This document shows positions 1-6,620 of a stretch of 33,071 bases of DNA, one piece after another. Every line of letters starts with the position of its first letter. Within the stretch, counting starts at the first letter, position 1. The notes under the pieces were generated by a model that saw nothing but the letters and a program-made list of their open reading frames with translations, ran no database searches and was not told where the DNA came from. Both the position numbers and the translations under genes were made by a program. Origin of the DNA: an uncultured Muribaculaceae bacterium (lineage in GTDB: Bacteria; Bacteroidota; Bacteroidia; Bacteroidales; Muribaculaceae). The DNA is taken from contig CANRCT010000035.1 of the NCBI GenBank assembly GCA_947629175.1, forward strand, positions 1 through 33,071, in the 5' to 3' direction.

Positions 1-194
1 GCCTTCCTGCTCTAAAATGCAGATCTTGGCACTGTTTTATGACTCCCATGCTGTCCCAGCATGCTCCGGTCTCTCCAAAAGCAGCAAAGTTGCTTCCTTC
101 CGAAGCTGAATTGCAAAATGTCATAGACACATACGAAGATATATCGGATGATTGAGAGTTTCAATAATCAATATTCTGATTATGCAATCATCTG

Positions 195-335
195 AATAAT
201 CAATCATTCAGACACTCAGTCATGTGGAAGGACATCCATCCGCTCATAAGTTCATACAAGCATCTGTATATACGTTCATACGCTCAGATGTTCATACATC
301 AATACGTTAGTACATACATACGTCAATACATACTA
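195..335. repeat. Degenerate short-repeat tract (CATAC/AATACRT words)
   Basis: The sequence is built from variants of a 7-10 base word: TTCATAC occurs near 251, 273 and 290, and CAATACGT, TACATACATACGT and CAATACATAC follow between about 297 and 331. The units are not exact and the spacing is irregular, so this is a degenerate low-complexity repeat and not a CRISPR or a clean tandem array. It lies in a gene-free stretch. Function is unknown; slippage-prone spacer DNA is the simplest reading. Confidence 0.4.
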
Positions 336-609
336 ATAGCATCTTTGCAATCAAGACTTCAATAAGCAACTATCTGCAACAATGTGCTTTAACCGAATTG
401 CAAACTCGAAAGCATTATATATCGCATATTGATATATCCACTATCTGTCGTCAAATCTTGTTCTTTCTCATTACAAGAAGTTGGATTGTGTCAATATTGA
501 TGTTCCAAGCAATTGAAACAGTCGGCTACCCCGATTACAGCCGCCTTTTCTGTATGGAGCCTTTTGCAATTGGGTGCAATCAAGCCTTCTGATTCTATAG
601 GTCGTAACG

Positions 610-684
610 GAATCCGTCGGGATTCTGCAAGGTATGTTTTGAGCTGCATGAAATTGATTTTGCAGCTCAAAACCCTTGCAGAAT
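610..684. repeat. Long inverted repeat (11+12 bp arms) beside integrase
   Basis: Left arm ATTCTGCAAGG (622-632) and TTTTGAGCTGCA (637-648) pair perfectly with TGCAGCTCAAAA (661-672) and CCTTGCAGAAT (674-684). This gives 23 bp around a 12-nt AT-rich loop, with a small asymmetric bulge (TATG against C). A second small palindrome GAATCC-GTCG-GGATTC (610-625) abuts and overlaps the left arm. It lies 150-220 bp beyond the 3' end of the tyrosine recombinase, past that gene's own terminator, so it is not needed to end that transcript. An element end, recombinase arm/core site, transfer origin or folded RNA are all possible; the sequence alone does not decide. Confidence 0.7.
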
Positions 685-770
685 ATTGGTTGGTCTTACT
701 CCAAAGTCGTAATCCCCGTTGCCGATTTCACACTCCGATTTTCCCTTTTTATTTCTCATTGTGATTTGCA

Positions 771-812
771 GAGAAGAAAAAAGCCGACAAATCATTTCTG
801 ACTTATCGGCTT
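771..812 (-). terminator. Rho-independent terminator of the integrase gene
   Basis: Read on the minus strand, 812 to 781 folds into a 14-bp stem (AAGCCGATAAGTCA against its partner, two G-U wobbles) with a GAAAT loop. It is followed directly by a T-rich run (TTTTTTCTTCTC, about 782-771). It begins 20 bp after the integrase stop codon. The wobbles pair only in the minus-strand RNA, which supports that direction. Confidence 0.85.
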
Positions 813-831
813 AGGTATGATGGATGCCATC

Positions 832-2079
832 TTATATCGGTGCATAGTTGATTTCACCGAGGGAGTTGATTGCATCCTGTTTAAGGCTGTCAACGACGTG
901 GAGGTATCGCTCAGTCATCTTAATGGAGGTATGTCCGAGGAGACTTGACACCGTTTTTATATTCGCTCCTTTGGTAAGGACGTTCACCGCGAAGCTGTGC
1001 CGGGCGCAATGCCATGTGATTTTCTTCTTAATGCCTGCCGCCTTTACCCATTTACGAAGATACAGGTTGCAGATGTTGTAATGCGGAACTTTGAATATCC
1101 GGTCATCATAGTTGTCGTTATCCGGCTCACCGATCAGACGGATAAGGGTGTCGTTCAATGGAACGATTACCCAGCTCCGGCTGCTGTGGTCTTTTGTCTT
1201 TTGCTGCTGGAAACGCAATGTTTGGGTTGTGTAATCCACATTGCGATAGGTGAGCTGGCTCGTGTCGCACCAACGCACCCCGGTGTAAAGAGCGAAGATG
1301 AACGCACGATGAATCTCCGGCTTCTCTCCCTCAAAATGTGTAGCCACAAGCTGCTGTATTTCCTCCGGCAGAAGAATCTCCTTTTGAAGCGTCATGTTGT
1401 CGTTCTTCAACACGAATCCCCGACACGGATTTTTCTTGATTAGGTCTTTGTCAACAGCCGCCGTAACCATACGCTTGAACATCCGGAAATAGATTTTGGG
1501 GCCGTCGCCTGTTCCGTTCTCTTTCAGATACTCAACATAAGCCGCCACCATGTCAACCGTCAGTTGCGTCATCTTGAGATTGTTTTTATAGAGAGAGTAT
1601 CTCGGCGTGTCGGCAAGAAAGTTCTTGAACTTTTGCAGTCCGTGCCCGAGCGTTATGCGGGTATATTTGGTGAGGGCCGGAGATTTGATGAACTCGTTGC
1701 AGAACTCAAGGAAATCCTCGTCCATGTCCTTGCGGAGTCGGTAGCCCTCCCTGTCCTCAAGGAAAGATTGCTCACGTTCAAAGCGTATCTTCTCCGCAAG
1801 GGCGAGAGTGTACTTGTTCTGCATCCGCTCCTGCTGGTTGCGGGGATGAAGCCAGATATACAGATTTAGGTTCTCTTTCTTGCGGGAATGTTTGATTTGA
1901 TATTTCGGTTTACCCGCCATCGCTCCCTCGGTGTAAAACACCGGATTCCCGTCCTCGTCAAGCACGGGCGATTCACTTCTGCCGAGATAATACTCAAGGT
2001 AAAGGCTGGCACGTCCATCGCTTAGTTCCGACTGTCGGAGCTTGGGATTCTGTTTCTTGCGATTTTCTAATTTTGCCAT
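832..2079 (-). CDS. Tyrosine recombinase / integrase (Bacteroidales mobile-element type)
   Basis: Site-specific recombinase of the phage-integrase family, which cuts and rejoins DNA through a tyrosine-DNA intermediate. The 415-residue protein has an N-terminal arm-binding region (about 1-110), a SAM-like core-binding domain (about 115-215) and a C-terminal catalytic domain. The catalytic set is visible: R269 (TGVRWCD), a candidate beta-hairpin lysine at K294/K296, H357-x2-R360 (WHCARHSFA), H383 (LLGHTS) and the nucleophile Y392 (TERYLHV). The start at 2079 (MAKLENRKK) is preferred over an upstream in-frame start at 2232, because the promoter -7 box lies at 2097-2104 and the extra 51 residues look non-coding. 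No excisionase, relaxase or other element genes are visible, so this is either the end of an element extending left or a remnant. The catalytic residues are intact, so activity is plausible. Confidence 0.93.
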   Translation of the reverse strand: MAKLENRKKQNPKLRQSELSDGRASLYLEYYLGRSESPVLDEDGNPVFYTEGAMAGKPKYQIKHSRKKENLNLYIWLHPRNQQERMQNKYTLALAEKIRFEREQSFLEDREGYRLRKDMDEDFLEFCNEFIKSPALTKYTRITLGHGLQKFKNFLADTPRYSLYKNNLKMTQLTVDMVAAYVEYLKENGTGDGPKIYFRMFKRMVTAAVDKDLIKKNPCRGFVLKNDNMTLQKEILLPEEIQQLVATHFEGEKPEIHRAFIFALYTGVRWCDTSQLTYRNVDYTTQTLRFQQQKTKDHSSRSWVIVPLNDTLIRLIGEPDNDNYDDRIFKVPHYNICNLYLRKWVKAAGIKKKITWHCARHSFAVNVLTKGANIKTVSSLLGHTSIKMTERYLHVVDSLKQDAINSLGEINYAPI

Positions 2080-2096
2080 ACAATTATAATTTTGCG

Positions 2097-2127
2097 CAAA
2101 GATAATCCGAGGTATAATAATCTGAAA
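2097..2127 (-). promoter_or_regulatory. Promoter of the integrase gene
   Basis: On the minus strand TATCTTTG (2104-2097) fits the Bacteroidota -7 consensus TAnnTTTG. TTTC, one mismatch from the -33 TTTG, lies 19 nt upstream. The predicted start of transcription is only about 10-15 nt ahead of the ATG at 2079, which supports that start codon. Confidence 0.6.
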
Positions 2128-2273
2128 ATCGCCGTTTACAGACCTTAACATTTGCCCTCTGACTACAGTCAATAATCGAGGGTACAAAAGGTGTACTTTT
2201 TGAGAAAATCGGGTCAAAAGCAGGAAAATCACCGCAACCTTGATAATTGCTATTACACTGATAATAAGTATAA

Positions 2274-2298
2274 TTGACTCATTTGACTTATCTTGACT
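2274..2298. repeat. Three TTGACT direct repeats with helical spacing
   Basis: TTGACT occurs at 2274-2279, 2283-2288 and 2293-2298, a periodicity of 9-10 bp that places the copies on the same face of the helix. It lies between the integrase promoter and the candidate RNA at 2351, in non-coding DNA. A multimeric regulator or accessory-factor site is possible. The AT-rich context makes chance similarity a real alternative. Confidence 0.35.
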
Positions 2299-2350
2299 TT
2301 TCTATCAAAGAAATCTGGTAAATTTCAATTGCAGTCAAGAATGAGACAAC

Positions 2351-2525
2351 GGTAGATGCCTTGTGGATATGTATAGGCCGCCATCGGCAGGCGCGTGAGC
2401 GTCGGCTATGGCGTATCTACACATATTCTGCGTGAGGCTTCTGCGTTGTCCGTTCTACTGCAATGGGCATTACCAGAGCCTCTGACCGTAGGACGGGCAA
2501 CAAGTACGGCTCTCACGCTTTTATT
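2351..2525 (+). ncRNA. Candidate structured RNA (kissing-loop/pseudoknot core)
   Basis: Non-coding stretch with dense pairing potential. A 5' domain closes with GTAGAT (2352-2357)/ATCTAC (2415-2420) and contains CGCCAT (2379-2384)/ATGGCG (2408-2413), ending in a GGCGC-GTGA-GCGTC hairpin whose loop is a GNRA tetraloop. A 3' domain has GAGGCT+CTG (2434-2443, one bulged T)/CAG+AGCCTC (2474-2482) and CCGTA (2486-2490)/TACGG (2505-2509). The loop of the first, GTTGTCCGT (2445-2453), pairs over 9 bp (one G-U) with ACGGGCAAC (2493-2501) in the loop of the second. The 3' end CTCACGC (2512-2518) can pair with GCGTGAG (2430-2436), competing with the adjacent stem, and is followed by TTTTATTTT. I do not recognise the family. 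It could be a free sRNA or the leader of the gene at 2581. No convincing promoter is visible; TAAATTTC at 2319-2326 is one base off consensus. Confidence 0.45.
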
Positions 2526-2580
2526 TTGTAAACCAGTCATTTATACCGAAGAGGGGAGCCCGGAGGAACCAAAACCGACG

Positions 2581-3201
2581 ATGAAAAACGTCTTTTTCAA
2601 ACCTTGGATTGGCAAGGACTATGAAAGCGGCGGCATTTTCGGCAAAAAGATACTCGTGCTGGGCGAAGCGCATATTTGCGGTGACTGCGAAGAGTGCGGA
2701 CGGGTAGAGAGTGCCGAAGAGTGCGCCGATTTCACGTCAACCAATTGCATCGAGCTGCTGATCGACGGCTTTACCGGCTCATGGACCGGCACATTCCGCA
2801 AGTTCGAGCGTTCGCTCGTAGATCACCCTACTACGCCTGCCGAAAGCCGTGAGATCTGGAATTCCGTGGCGTTCTACAACTATGTGCAGAGAGCCGTGGT
2901 CGGATCGCGCCGATCGCCCGAATGGGTCGATTTCCGCAATTCAGAGGATGCCTTTTTTGAAGTCATCGACGAGCTGAAGCCCGATCTGATAATAGCGTGG
3001 GGCGTGCGGCGGATGTACGACAATCTGCCCGGCGGCGAGCGCTGGCGTGAAGGCGATGCGCTTGTGATCGACGGAAAGGCCGTCAAAAACGGCTACTATC
3101 GCCTCGCCGACGGCAAAGAGACAAGAGTCCTGTGGGTGTACCACCCCTCCTCAGGCTACTCATGGGATTGGTGGCATAAAGTAATCAAAACAGAGCTATG
3201 A
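2581..3201 (+). CDS. Uracil-DNA glycosylase-like superfamily protein
   Basis: A 206-residue cytosolic protein with the layout of the uracil-DNA-glycosylase-like fold: a first strand with KILVLGEAH (about residues 22-30), a middle IWNSVAFYNYVQ motif, a hydrophobic strand PDLIIAWGVRRMYDNLP and a C-terminal VYHPSSGYSWDWW resembling the HPS DNA-binding loop of UDG-like enzymes. Four cysteines cluster early (ICGDCEECGRVESAEEC), where some UDG families bind a cluster or metal; whether this one does is unknown. I assign the fold, not an activity. An in-frame GTG at 2395 is rejected because the region upstream of 2581 is structured non-coding DNA. The stop overlaps the next start (ATGA at 3198-3201), so the two genes are probably translationally coupled. 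Confidence 0.7.
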   Translation: MKNVFFKPWIGKDYESGGIFGKKILVLGEAHICGDCEECGRVESAEECADFTSTNCIELLIDGFTGSWTGTFRKFERSLVDHPTTPAESREIWNSVAFYNYVQRAVVGSRRSPEWVDFRNSEDAFFEVIDELKPDLIIAWGVRRMYDNLPGGERWREGDALVIDGKAVKNGYYRLADGKETRVLWVYHPSSGYSWDWWHKVIKTEL

Positions 3202-4808
3202 AACATTACTTGAAATCGACTGTGTGCGCGATAATGTCTGTCGCGATACTTATGATGAGCGGATGTTCGTCGGATGACGGGCCAAAAGGGCCGAAGATCG
3301 ACTACAGCCAACTGCGTTTAGGCCATATGGATCTCAGCGGCGCTGTATCGATAGGGCTGGAGGATAATAACGGTTCGTCAAGAGCCATTGACGGCGAATA
3401 CCTTTCTGCCGGGTTATACAAAGTCGATGCGCAGGGAAACATCTCGGCAGTGGGAGTCTACTTCACGACCGACAATAAGGGCAACCGTCTCGAACATGAG
3501 GAAGTACTTCGTGTAGTTCCTGAGGAACTGCATAATCTGACCGACAATTATATGTTGGTGTGCTGGTGCGAGTACTATGACAGCGATGGAGATATTGTAG
3601 AGGATCACTATAAGGGTGGCGAAAATTGGATTCAACAAGAGGTTCCGTATAAGAATCTTCTCGTCCGTAAGTCAGATGGCAAGATATGGTGCGTCGACAA
3701 CATTTTTGAGTTGTTATATGATGGTTATGATCATAGATTACGCGGGAATTTCAATGAAGATGCTGCCGGAGCGTTATACTATCGCCAAGTAGACTGGGGT
3801 AACCACCTGGTATATAAGTTTAATCTCCAGGAAGATTCATCCTCGTTAGAGCAATTGACAAATACATCTGAGACGATGGAGTATTTTCATGTCGCATACA
3901 ATGGAGTCATATGGTCACATAGGGATCATGATATAGATGGTTATGGTCTAATGTTTGAGTGGCCACATTCCGGATTCCAAAAAATTACGAGTGGTGACAT
4001 ATATGATGCTGGTGGTAAAGTTGTGGGAACGATCCCGGAAGGTACATTTCGAGATCAGTGGGGAAATGAATTTCATACTGATTCAATCAGGATAAAGCCG
4101 TGGTTTGTTACGTCCTATCCAATAGAATTTCAATATAAACCCTATCTAATGATCGTTCCGAGTAGTTTGAGCATTTTGGAAGACGATGGTGATATGCTTA
4201 CTCTGAATAATAATAGTCATTTTCTTGTAAAAGAAGCATTTCGTGAGGCGAAATGGCCGTTAGCGAGCATATATGCAATTGACTTCGGTTCATCTCCGGG
4301 CAGCGCAAAAATTGCAGATACGCCGATGATTCAGCTGTTTGGTGTGCCTGAGGACGCACTAGAAGTGTATGATTCTTTCCATCGCGTGTACTCATTCTAT
4401 CAGGGTGATGGCTATGTCCTGACAATAGGTACCGGAAATTGGGTTACCAAAATTGATATGGTCAACAATACCTGGGAGTGGATGAAGAAACTGGATGTTG
4501 AGTTTGATTTATATGGCTCATGGACATATAGCGGTAAAGTATGGTCGATAGATACGTCGCGTGATCACTTCGGGGCATATTGGTTTGATCTGACATCGTT
4601 TGAAGAAGACTTTGTGAATTTCAATAACCTTCCGTCATTCTTCGATGAAAGCGATTATGATTATTCAAACGGCAAAATCATTTATTCCGAACAGGATCCG
4701 GCTACCGGCAATCATGTAAAGGTCGTCATTGATATCACCACCGGCGCGGCCATCACCGACGAGAAGACGCCAGAGTATCTGTTTGAAACAATAATCAATC
4801 TCAACTGA
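3198..4808 (+). CDS. Lipoprotein of unknown function
   Basis: 536 residues with a short signal peptide and lipobox (MMSGC, Cys about 23), followed by SSDDG, so it is an exported lipid-anchored protein. The mature part is rich in aromatic residues and Asp, with repeated YDxxGxxV- and GKVWSID-type strands. That would fit a beta-rich or propeller-like fold, but I recognise no named family. It starts inside the stop codon of the UDG-like gene. Base composition is uneven: the first ~250 bp and last ~150 bp match the GC-rich neighbours, while about 3500-4650 is clearly AT-richer. That pattern suggests the interior was exchanged by recombination or evolves under different constraint. Surface exposure is inference. 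Confidence 0.75.
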   Translation: MKHYLKSTVCAIMSVAILMMSGCSSDDGPKGPKIDYSQLRLGHMDLSGAVSIGLEDNNGSSRAIDGEYLSAGLYKVDAQGNISAVGVYFTTDNKGNRLEHEEVLRVVPEELHNLTDNYMLVCWCEYYDSDGDIVEDHYKGGENWIQQEVPYKNLLVRKSDGKIWCVDNIFELLYDGYDHRLRGNFNEDAAGALYYRQVDWGNHLVYKFNLQEDSSSLEQLTNTSETMEYFHVAYNGVIWSHRDHDIDGYGLMFEWPHSGFQKITSGDIYDAGGKVVGTIPEGTFRDQWGNEFHTDSIRIKPWFVTSYPIEFQYKPYLMIVPSSLSILEDDGDMLTLNNNSHFLVKEAFREAKWPLASIYAIDFGSSPGSAKIADTPMIQLFGVPEDALEVYDSFHRVYSFYQGDGYVLTIGTGNWVTKIDMVNNTWEWMKKLDVEFDLYGSWTYSGKVWSIDTSRDHFGAYWFDLTSFEEDFVNFNNLPSFFDESDYDYSNGKIIYSEQDPATGNHVKVVIDITTGAAITDEKTPEYLFETIINLN

Positions 4809-4814
4809 CAGCAG

Positions 4815-4866
4815 GCGGGATGATTCCATCAGGATAATCCCGCGGCGCCCGAGGTGATTTTTTGTG
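4815..4866 (+). terminator. Possible terminator after the lipoprotein gene
   Basis: GCGGGAT (4815-4821) pairs with ATCCCGC (4837-4843). A T-run (4858-4863) follows about 15 nt later instead of directly, so this is a weak or bipartite terminator. It separates the lipoprotein gene from the ferredoxin promoter. Confidence 0.4.
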
Positions 4867-4873
4867 GAAAAGC

Positions 4874-4904
4874 TTTGCAGATTTAGGGAAAAGGCCTATT
4901 TTTG
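4874..4904 (+). promoter_or_regulatory. Promoter of the ferredoxin gene
   Basis: TTTG at 4874-4877, a 19-nt spacer, and TATTTTTG at 4897-4904 match the Bacteroidota -33/-7 consensus closely. The leader to the ATG at 4961 would be about 50 nt and is AT-rich (AATTAACCAATTTAACC), as is common for highly expressed genes in this phylum. Confidence 0.8.
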
Positions 4905-4960
4905 CAGTCGAATCATTCTTCAAACGAATCACAATTAACCAATTTAACCAATTACAGACT

Positions 4961-5128
4961 ATGGCTTACGTAATCACTGACAAATGCGTGGCATGCGGCA
5001 CCTGCCTGCCCGTCTGCCCCGTAGAGGCTATCTCCGAGGGCGATATCTACAACATCGATCCCGACACCTGCATCGAGTGCGGCTCGTGCGCTGAGGTTTG
5101 CCCCAACGAGGCAATCATTCCGGGCTGA
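4961..5128 (+). CDS. Bacterial-type ferredoxin, 2[4Fe-4S]
   Basis: A 55-residue cytosolic electron carrier with two CxxCxxCxxxCP motifs: C9-C12-C15-C19 and C37-C40-C43-C47. These bind two low-potential [4Fe-4S] clusters. The length and near-symmetric halves are those of clostridial-type ferredoxins. It has a strong promoter and its own terminator, so it is probably monocistronic and abundant. The 2-oxoacid:ferredoxin oxidoreductase operon about 1 kb away makes it a plausible electron acceptor for that enzyme; this is inference from proximity. The start at 4961 is set by the homologous N-terminus (AYVITDKC); an upstream in-frame start at 4862 would precede the promoter -7 box. Confidence 0.95.
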   Translation: MAYVITDKCVACGTCLPVCPVEAISEGDIYNIDPDTCIECGSCAEVCPNEAIIPG

Positions 5129-5158
5129 TAGCCGTCGACACGATCAAACGGAAAGATA

Positions 5159-5205
5159 CTCCGGACAGCCGGGCGTCAGAGCCTCCTGTCCGGAGATTTT
5201 CATTT
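5159..5205 (+). terminator. Rho-independent terminator of the ferredoxin gene
   Basis: A perfect 10-bp stem CTCCGGACAG (5159-5168)/CTGTCCGGAG (5186-5195) is followed by ATTTTCATTT. It starts 30 bp after the ferredoxin stop. The T-rich tail touches the glycosyltransferase start at 5206, so expression of that gene must come from read-through or from an unseen promoter. Confidence 0.8.
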
Positions 5206-6054
5206 ATGGCCATGGCAATGAAAGATAACGACGGCGTGAGGCTGACGGCGTCGGTGGTGGTGCACCGCACTCCGGCCGGGCAGCTGCGGCGCGTGCTCCG
5301 CTCGCTTGCCGCCGACGGGGTGACGGCCGTAGCGGTGGTCGACAATTCGCCCGACGACCGCCTGCGCGCCGTCGTCGGCGAGTCGATGCCCGGAGCTGAG
5401 TATATCCGCACGGCCAACCGTGGCTACGGGGCTGCCCACAATGTGGCCATCCGCAAGGCTATGGCCGCAGGAGCGACACATCATCTTGTGCTGAACCCCG
5501 ACGTCAGCTGGGAGCCGGGCGCAGTCCCGGCATTGCTTGAGGCGATGGAGCGCACTCCGCGCTGCGGCATGGCGGCTCCGCGCATAGTCTATCCCGACGG
5601 GCGGCTCCAATATACCTGCCGGATGCTCCCGTCGCCGCTCGACCTGATGCTGCGCCGGTTCGCGCCGCGATGGGTCGGACGCCGCCGCCGTCGCCGCTAT
5701 CTGCTGGCCGACTGGGACCACGGTCAGACGGCCGACGTGCCTTATCTGCAGGGGAGCTTCATGCTGATCGCCTGCGACGCCCTGCGCGAGGCGGGGCTTT
5801 TCGACGAGCGCTTTTTCATGTATCCCGAGGACATCGACCTGACGCGGCGCATACACGCCCTGCGCCCCACGGTCTACTGTCCGGAGGCGACGGCTGTGCA
5901 TGACCATGCGGCCGCATCGGCGCGGTCGCCGCGCATGCTGGCGATCCATATGGTCAATATGGTCAGGTATTTCAATAAGTGGGGATGGGTGGCTGACGGC
6001 GCGAGGCGCGATGCCAACCGCCGGCTGCTCCGCGATCTCGGTCTGGGCTGCTGA
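5206..6054 (+). CDS. Family 2 glycosyltransferase (rhamnosyltransferase-like)
   Basis: A 282-residue GT-A fold glycosyltransferase that would transfer a sugar from an NDP-sugar to a cell-surface glycan. The features are an N-terminal strand TASVVVHRTP, AVVDNSPDD, the NRGYGAAHNVAI motif typical of WbbL-like family 2 enzymes, LNPDVS at the metal/nucleotide site, YLQGSFMLI and the acceptor-side FMYPEDIDLTRR. A basic stretch (about residues 155-165, RRRRRR) may promote membrane contact. In-frame starts at 5206, 5212 and 5218 are close together; the first is given. The acceptor cannot be told from sequence. It is convergent with the oxidoreductase operon, 23 bp away. Confidence 0.88.
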   Translation: MAMAMKDNDGVRLTASVVVHRTPAGQLRRVLRSLAADGVTAVAVVDNSPDDRLRAVVGESMPGAEYIRTANRGYGAAHNVAIRKAMAAGATHHLVLNPDVSWEPGAVPALLEAMERTPRCGMAAPRIVYPDGRLQYTCRMLPSPLDLMLRRFAPRWVGRRRRRRYLLADWDHGQTADVPYLQGSFMLIACDALREAGLFDERFFMYPEDIDLTRRIHALRPTVYCPEATAVHDHAAASARSPRMLAIHMVNMVRYFNKWGWVADGARRDANRRLLRDLGLGC

Positions 6055-6077
6055 AAAGTGAGGCGCCTGAGGCGTGA

Positions 6078-6620
6078 TTACTCCTTGGCGATGAGCTCCA
6101 TGCCGCGCACTATCGCCTCGCGGTTGTCGGGCAGCAGGTGATGGTGGCGCTCCGGAAGCACTTTCTTCAGTCCGGCCATGACGCTCTCGAGCGGAACGAG
6201 CGGCCGCACGGCGAGCAGCGCCCCGAGAACGATCATATTGTAGGTCTTCGAGCTCTTCATGTCGAACGTCGCCTCCATGGCCTCGACTCTTACCACATGG
6301 ATGTCGGTGCGCTGGGGCTCGCGGTGTATGCCGTAGGGGTCGTAGATGAGCGTGCCGCCCGGCTTCACCTTGCTCTCGAATTTATCAAGGCTCTGCTGGT
6401 TGAGTATGACGGCCGTATCGTAGCTGTCGAGCACCGGCGAACTGATGGGGCCGTCGCTGAGCACTACGGTGACGTTGGCCGTGCCGCCGCGCTGTTCGGG
6501 GCCGTACGACGGCATCCAGGTGACTTCCAGATTGTCCATCAGTCCGGCATAGGCCAGTATCTTGCCCATCGAGAGCACTCCCTGGCCGCCGAAGCCTGCT
6601 ATGATTATCTCTTCTTTCAT
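6078..6620 (-). CDS. korC: 2-oxoacid:ferredoxin oxidoreductase, gamma subunit
   Basis: A 180-residue subunit of the pyruvate/ketoisovalerate oxidoreductase catalytic gamma domain family. It opens with IIIAGFGGQGVLSMGKILAYAG and has the conserved SYGPEQRGGTAN motif and SSPVLD. This subunit contacts the CoA-binding side in the multi-subunit enzyme. It is the last gene of the operon; its start overlaps the beta-subunit stop by ATGA (6617-6620), so stoichiometric translation by coupling is likely. The substrate (2-oxoglutarate or branched-chain 2-oxoacids) cannot be fixed from sequence alone. Confidence 0.92.
   Translation of the reverse strand: MKEEIIIAGFGGQGVLSMGKILAYAGLMDNLEVTWMPSYGPEQRGGTANVTVVLSDGPISSPVLDSYDTAVILNQQSLDKFESKVKPGGTLIYDPYGIHREPQRTDIHVVRVEAMEATFDMKSSKTYNMIVLGALLAVRPLVPLESVMAGLKKVLPERHHHLLPDNREAIVRGMELIAKE

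Larger units (their letters stand above)
1..831. other. AT-rich stretch without a convincing gene
   Basis: I find no credible coding region here. The short open frames at 398-592 and 513-764 show no recognisable motif, and the second runs through the large inverted repeat at 622-684. Bases 1-49 could hold the first codons of a leftward gene running off the window (ATG at 47-49 on the minus strand), with a weak promoter-like pair upstream (minus-strand TTTG at 114-117 and CAACTTTG at 85-92), but this is too short to support. Bases 170-340 are low-complexity with recurring TTCATAC and CAATACRT words. The segment is clearly AT-richer than the core genes and lies on the 3' side of the integrase, so it may belong to an integrated element or its scar. 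That last point is inference. Confidence 0.5.

Noticed and set aside
195-335. Possible CRISPR or minisatellite array.
   Set aside because: Units are short, inexact and irregularly spaced, with no repeat-spacer structure or cas genes.
398-764. Two overlapping short open frames (64 and 83 codons).
   Set aside because: No motif, no promoter fit, and one crosses the large inverted repeat; likely chance frames.
2351-2525. Assignment as tmRNA, RNase P RNA, SRP RNA or 6S RNA.
   Set aside because: None of the diagnostic conserved segments I know (tRNA-like end, GAGGAAAGTCC, SRP tetraloop region) is present; 6S cannot be excluded but its long single hairpin with central bulge is not seen.
2395-2580. 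GTG-initiated N-terminal extension of the UDG-like gene.
   Set aside because: The extra 62 codons overlap the structured RNA and show no protein-like conservation pattern; ATG at 2581 begins the recognisable fold.
6055-6077. GGCGCC-containing spacer between convergent genes as a bidirectional terminator.
   Set aside because: Too short and no T-run on either side.
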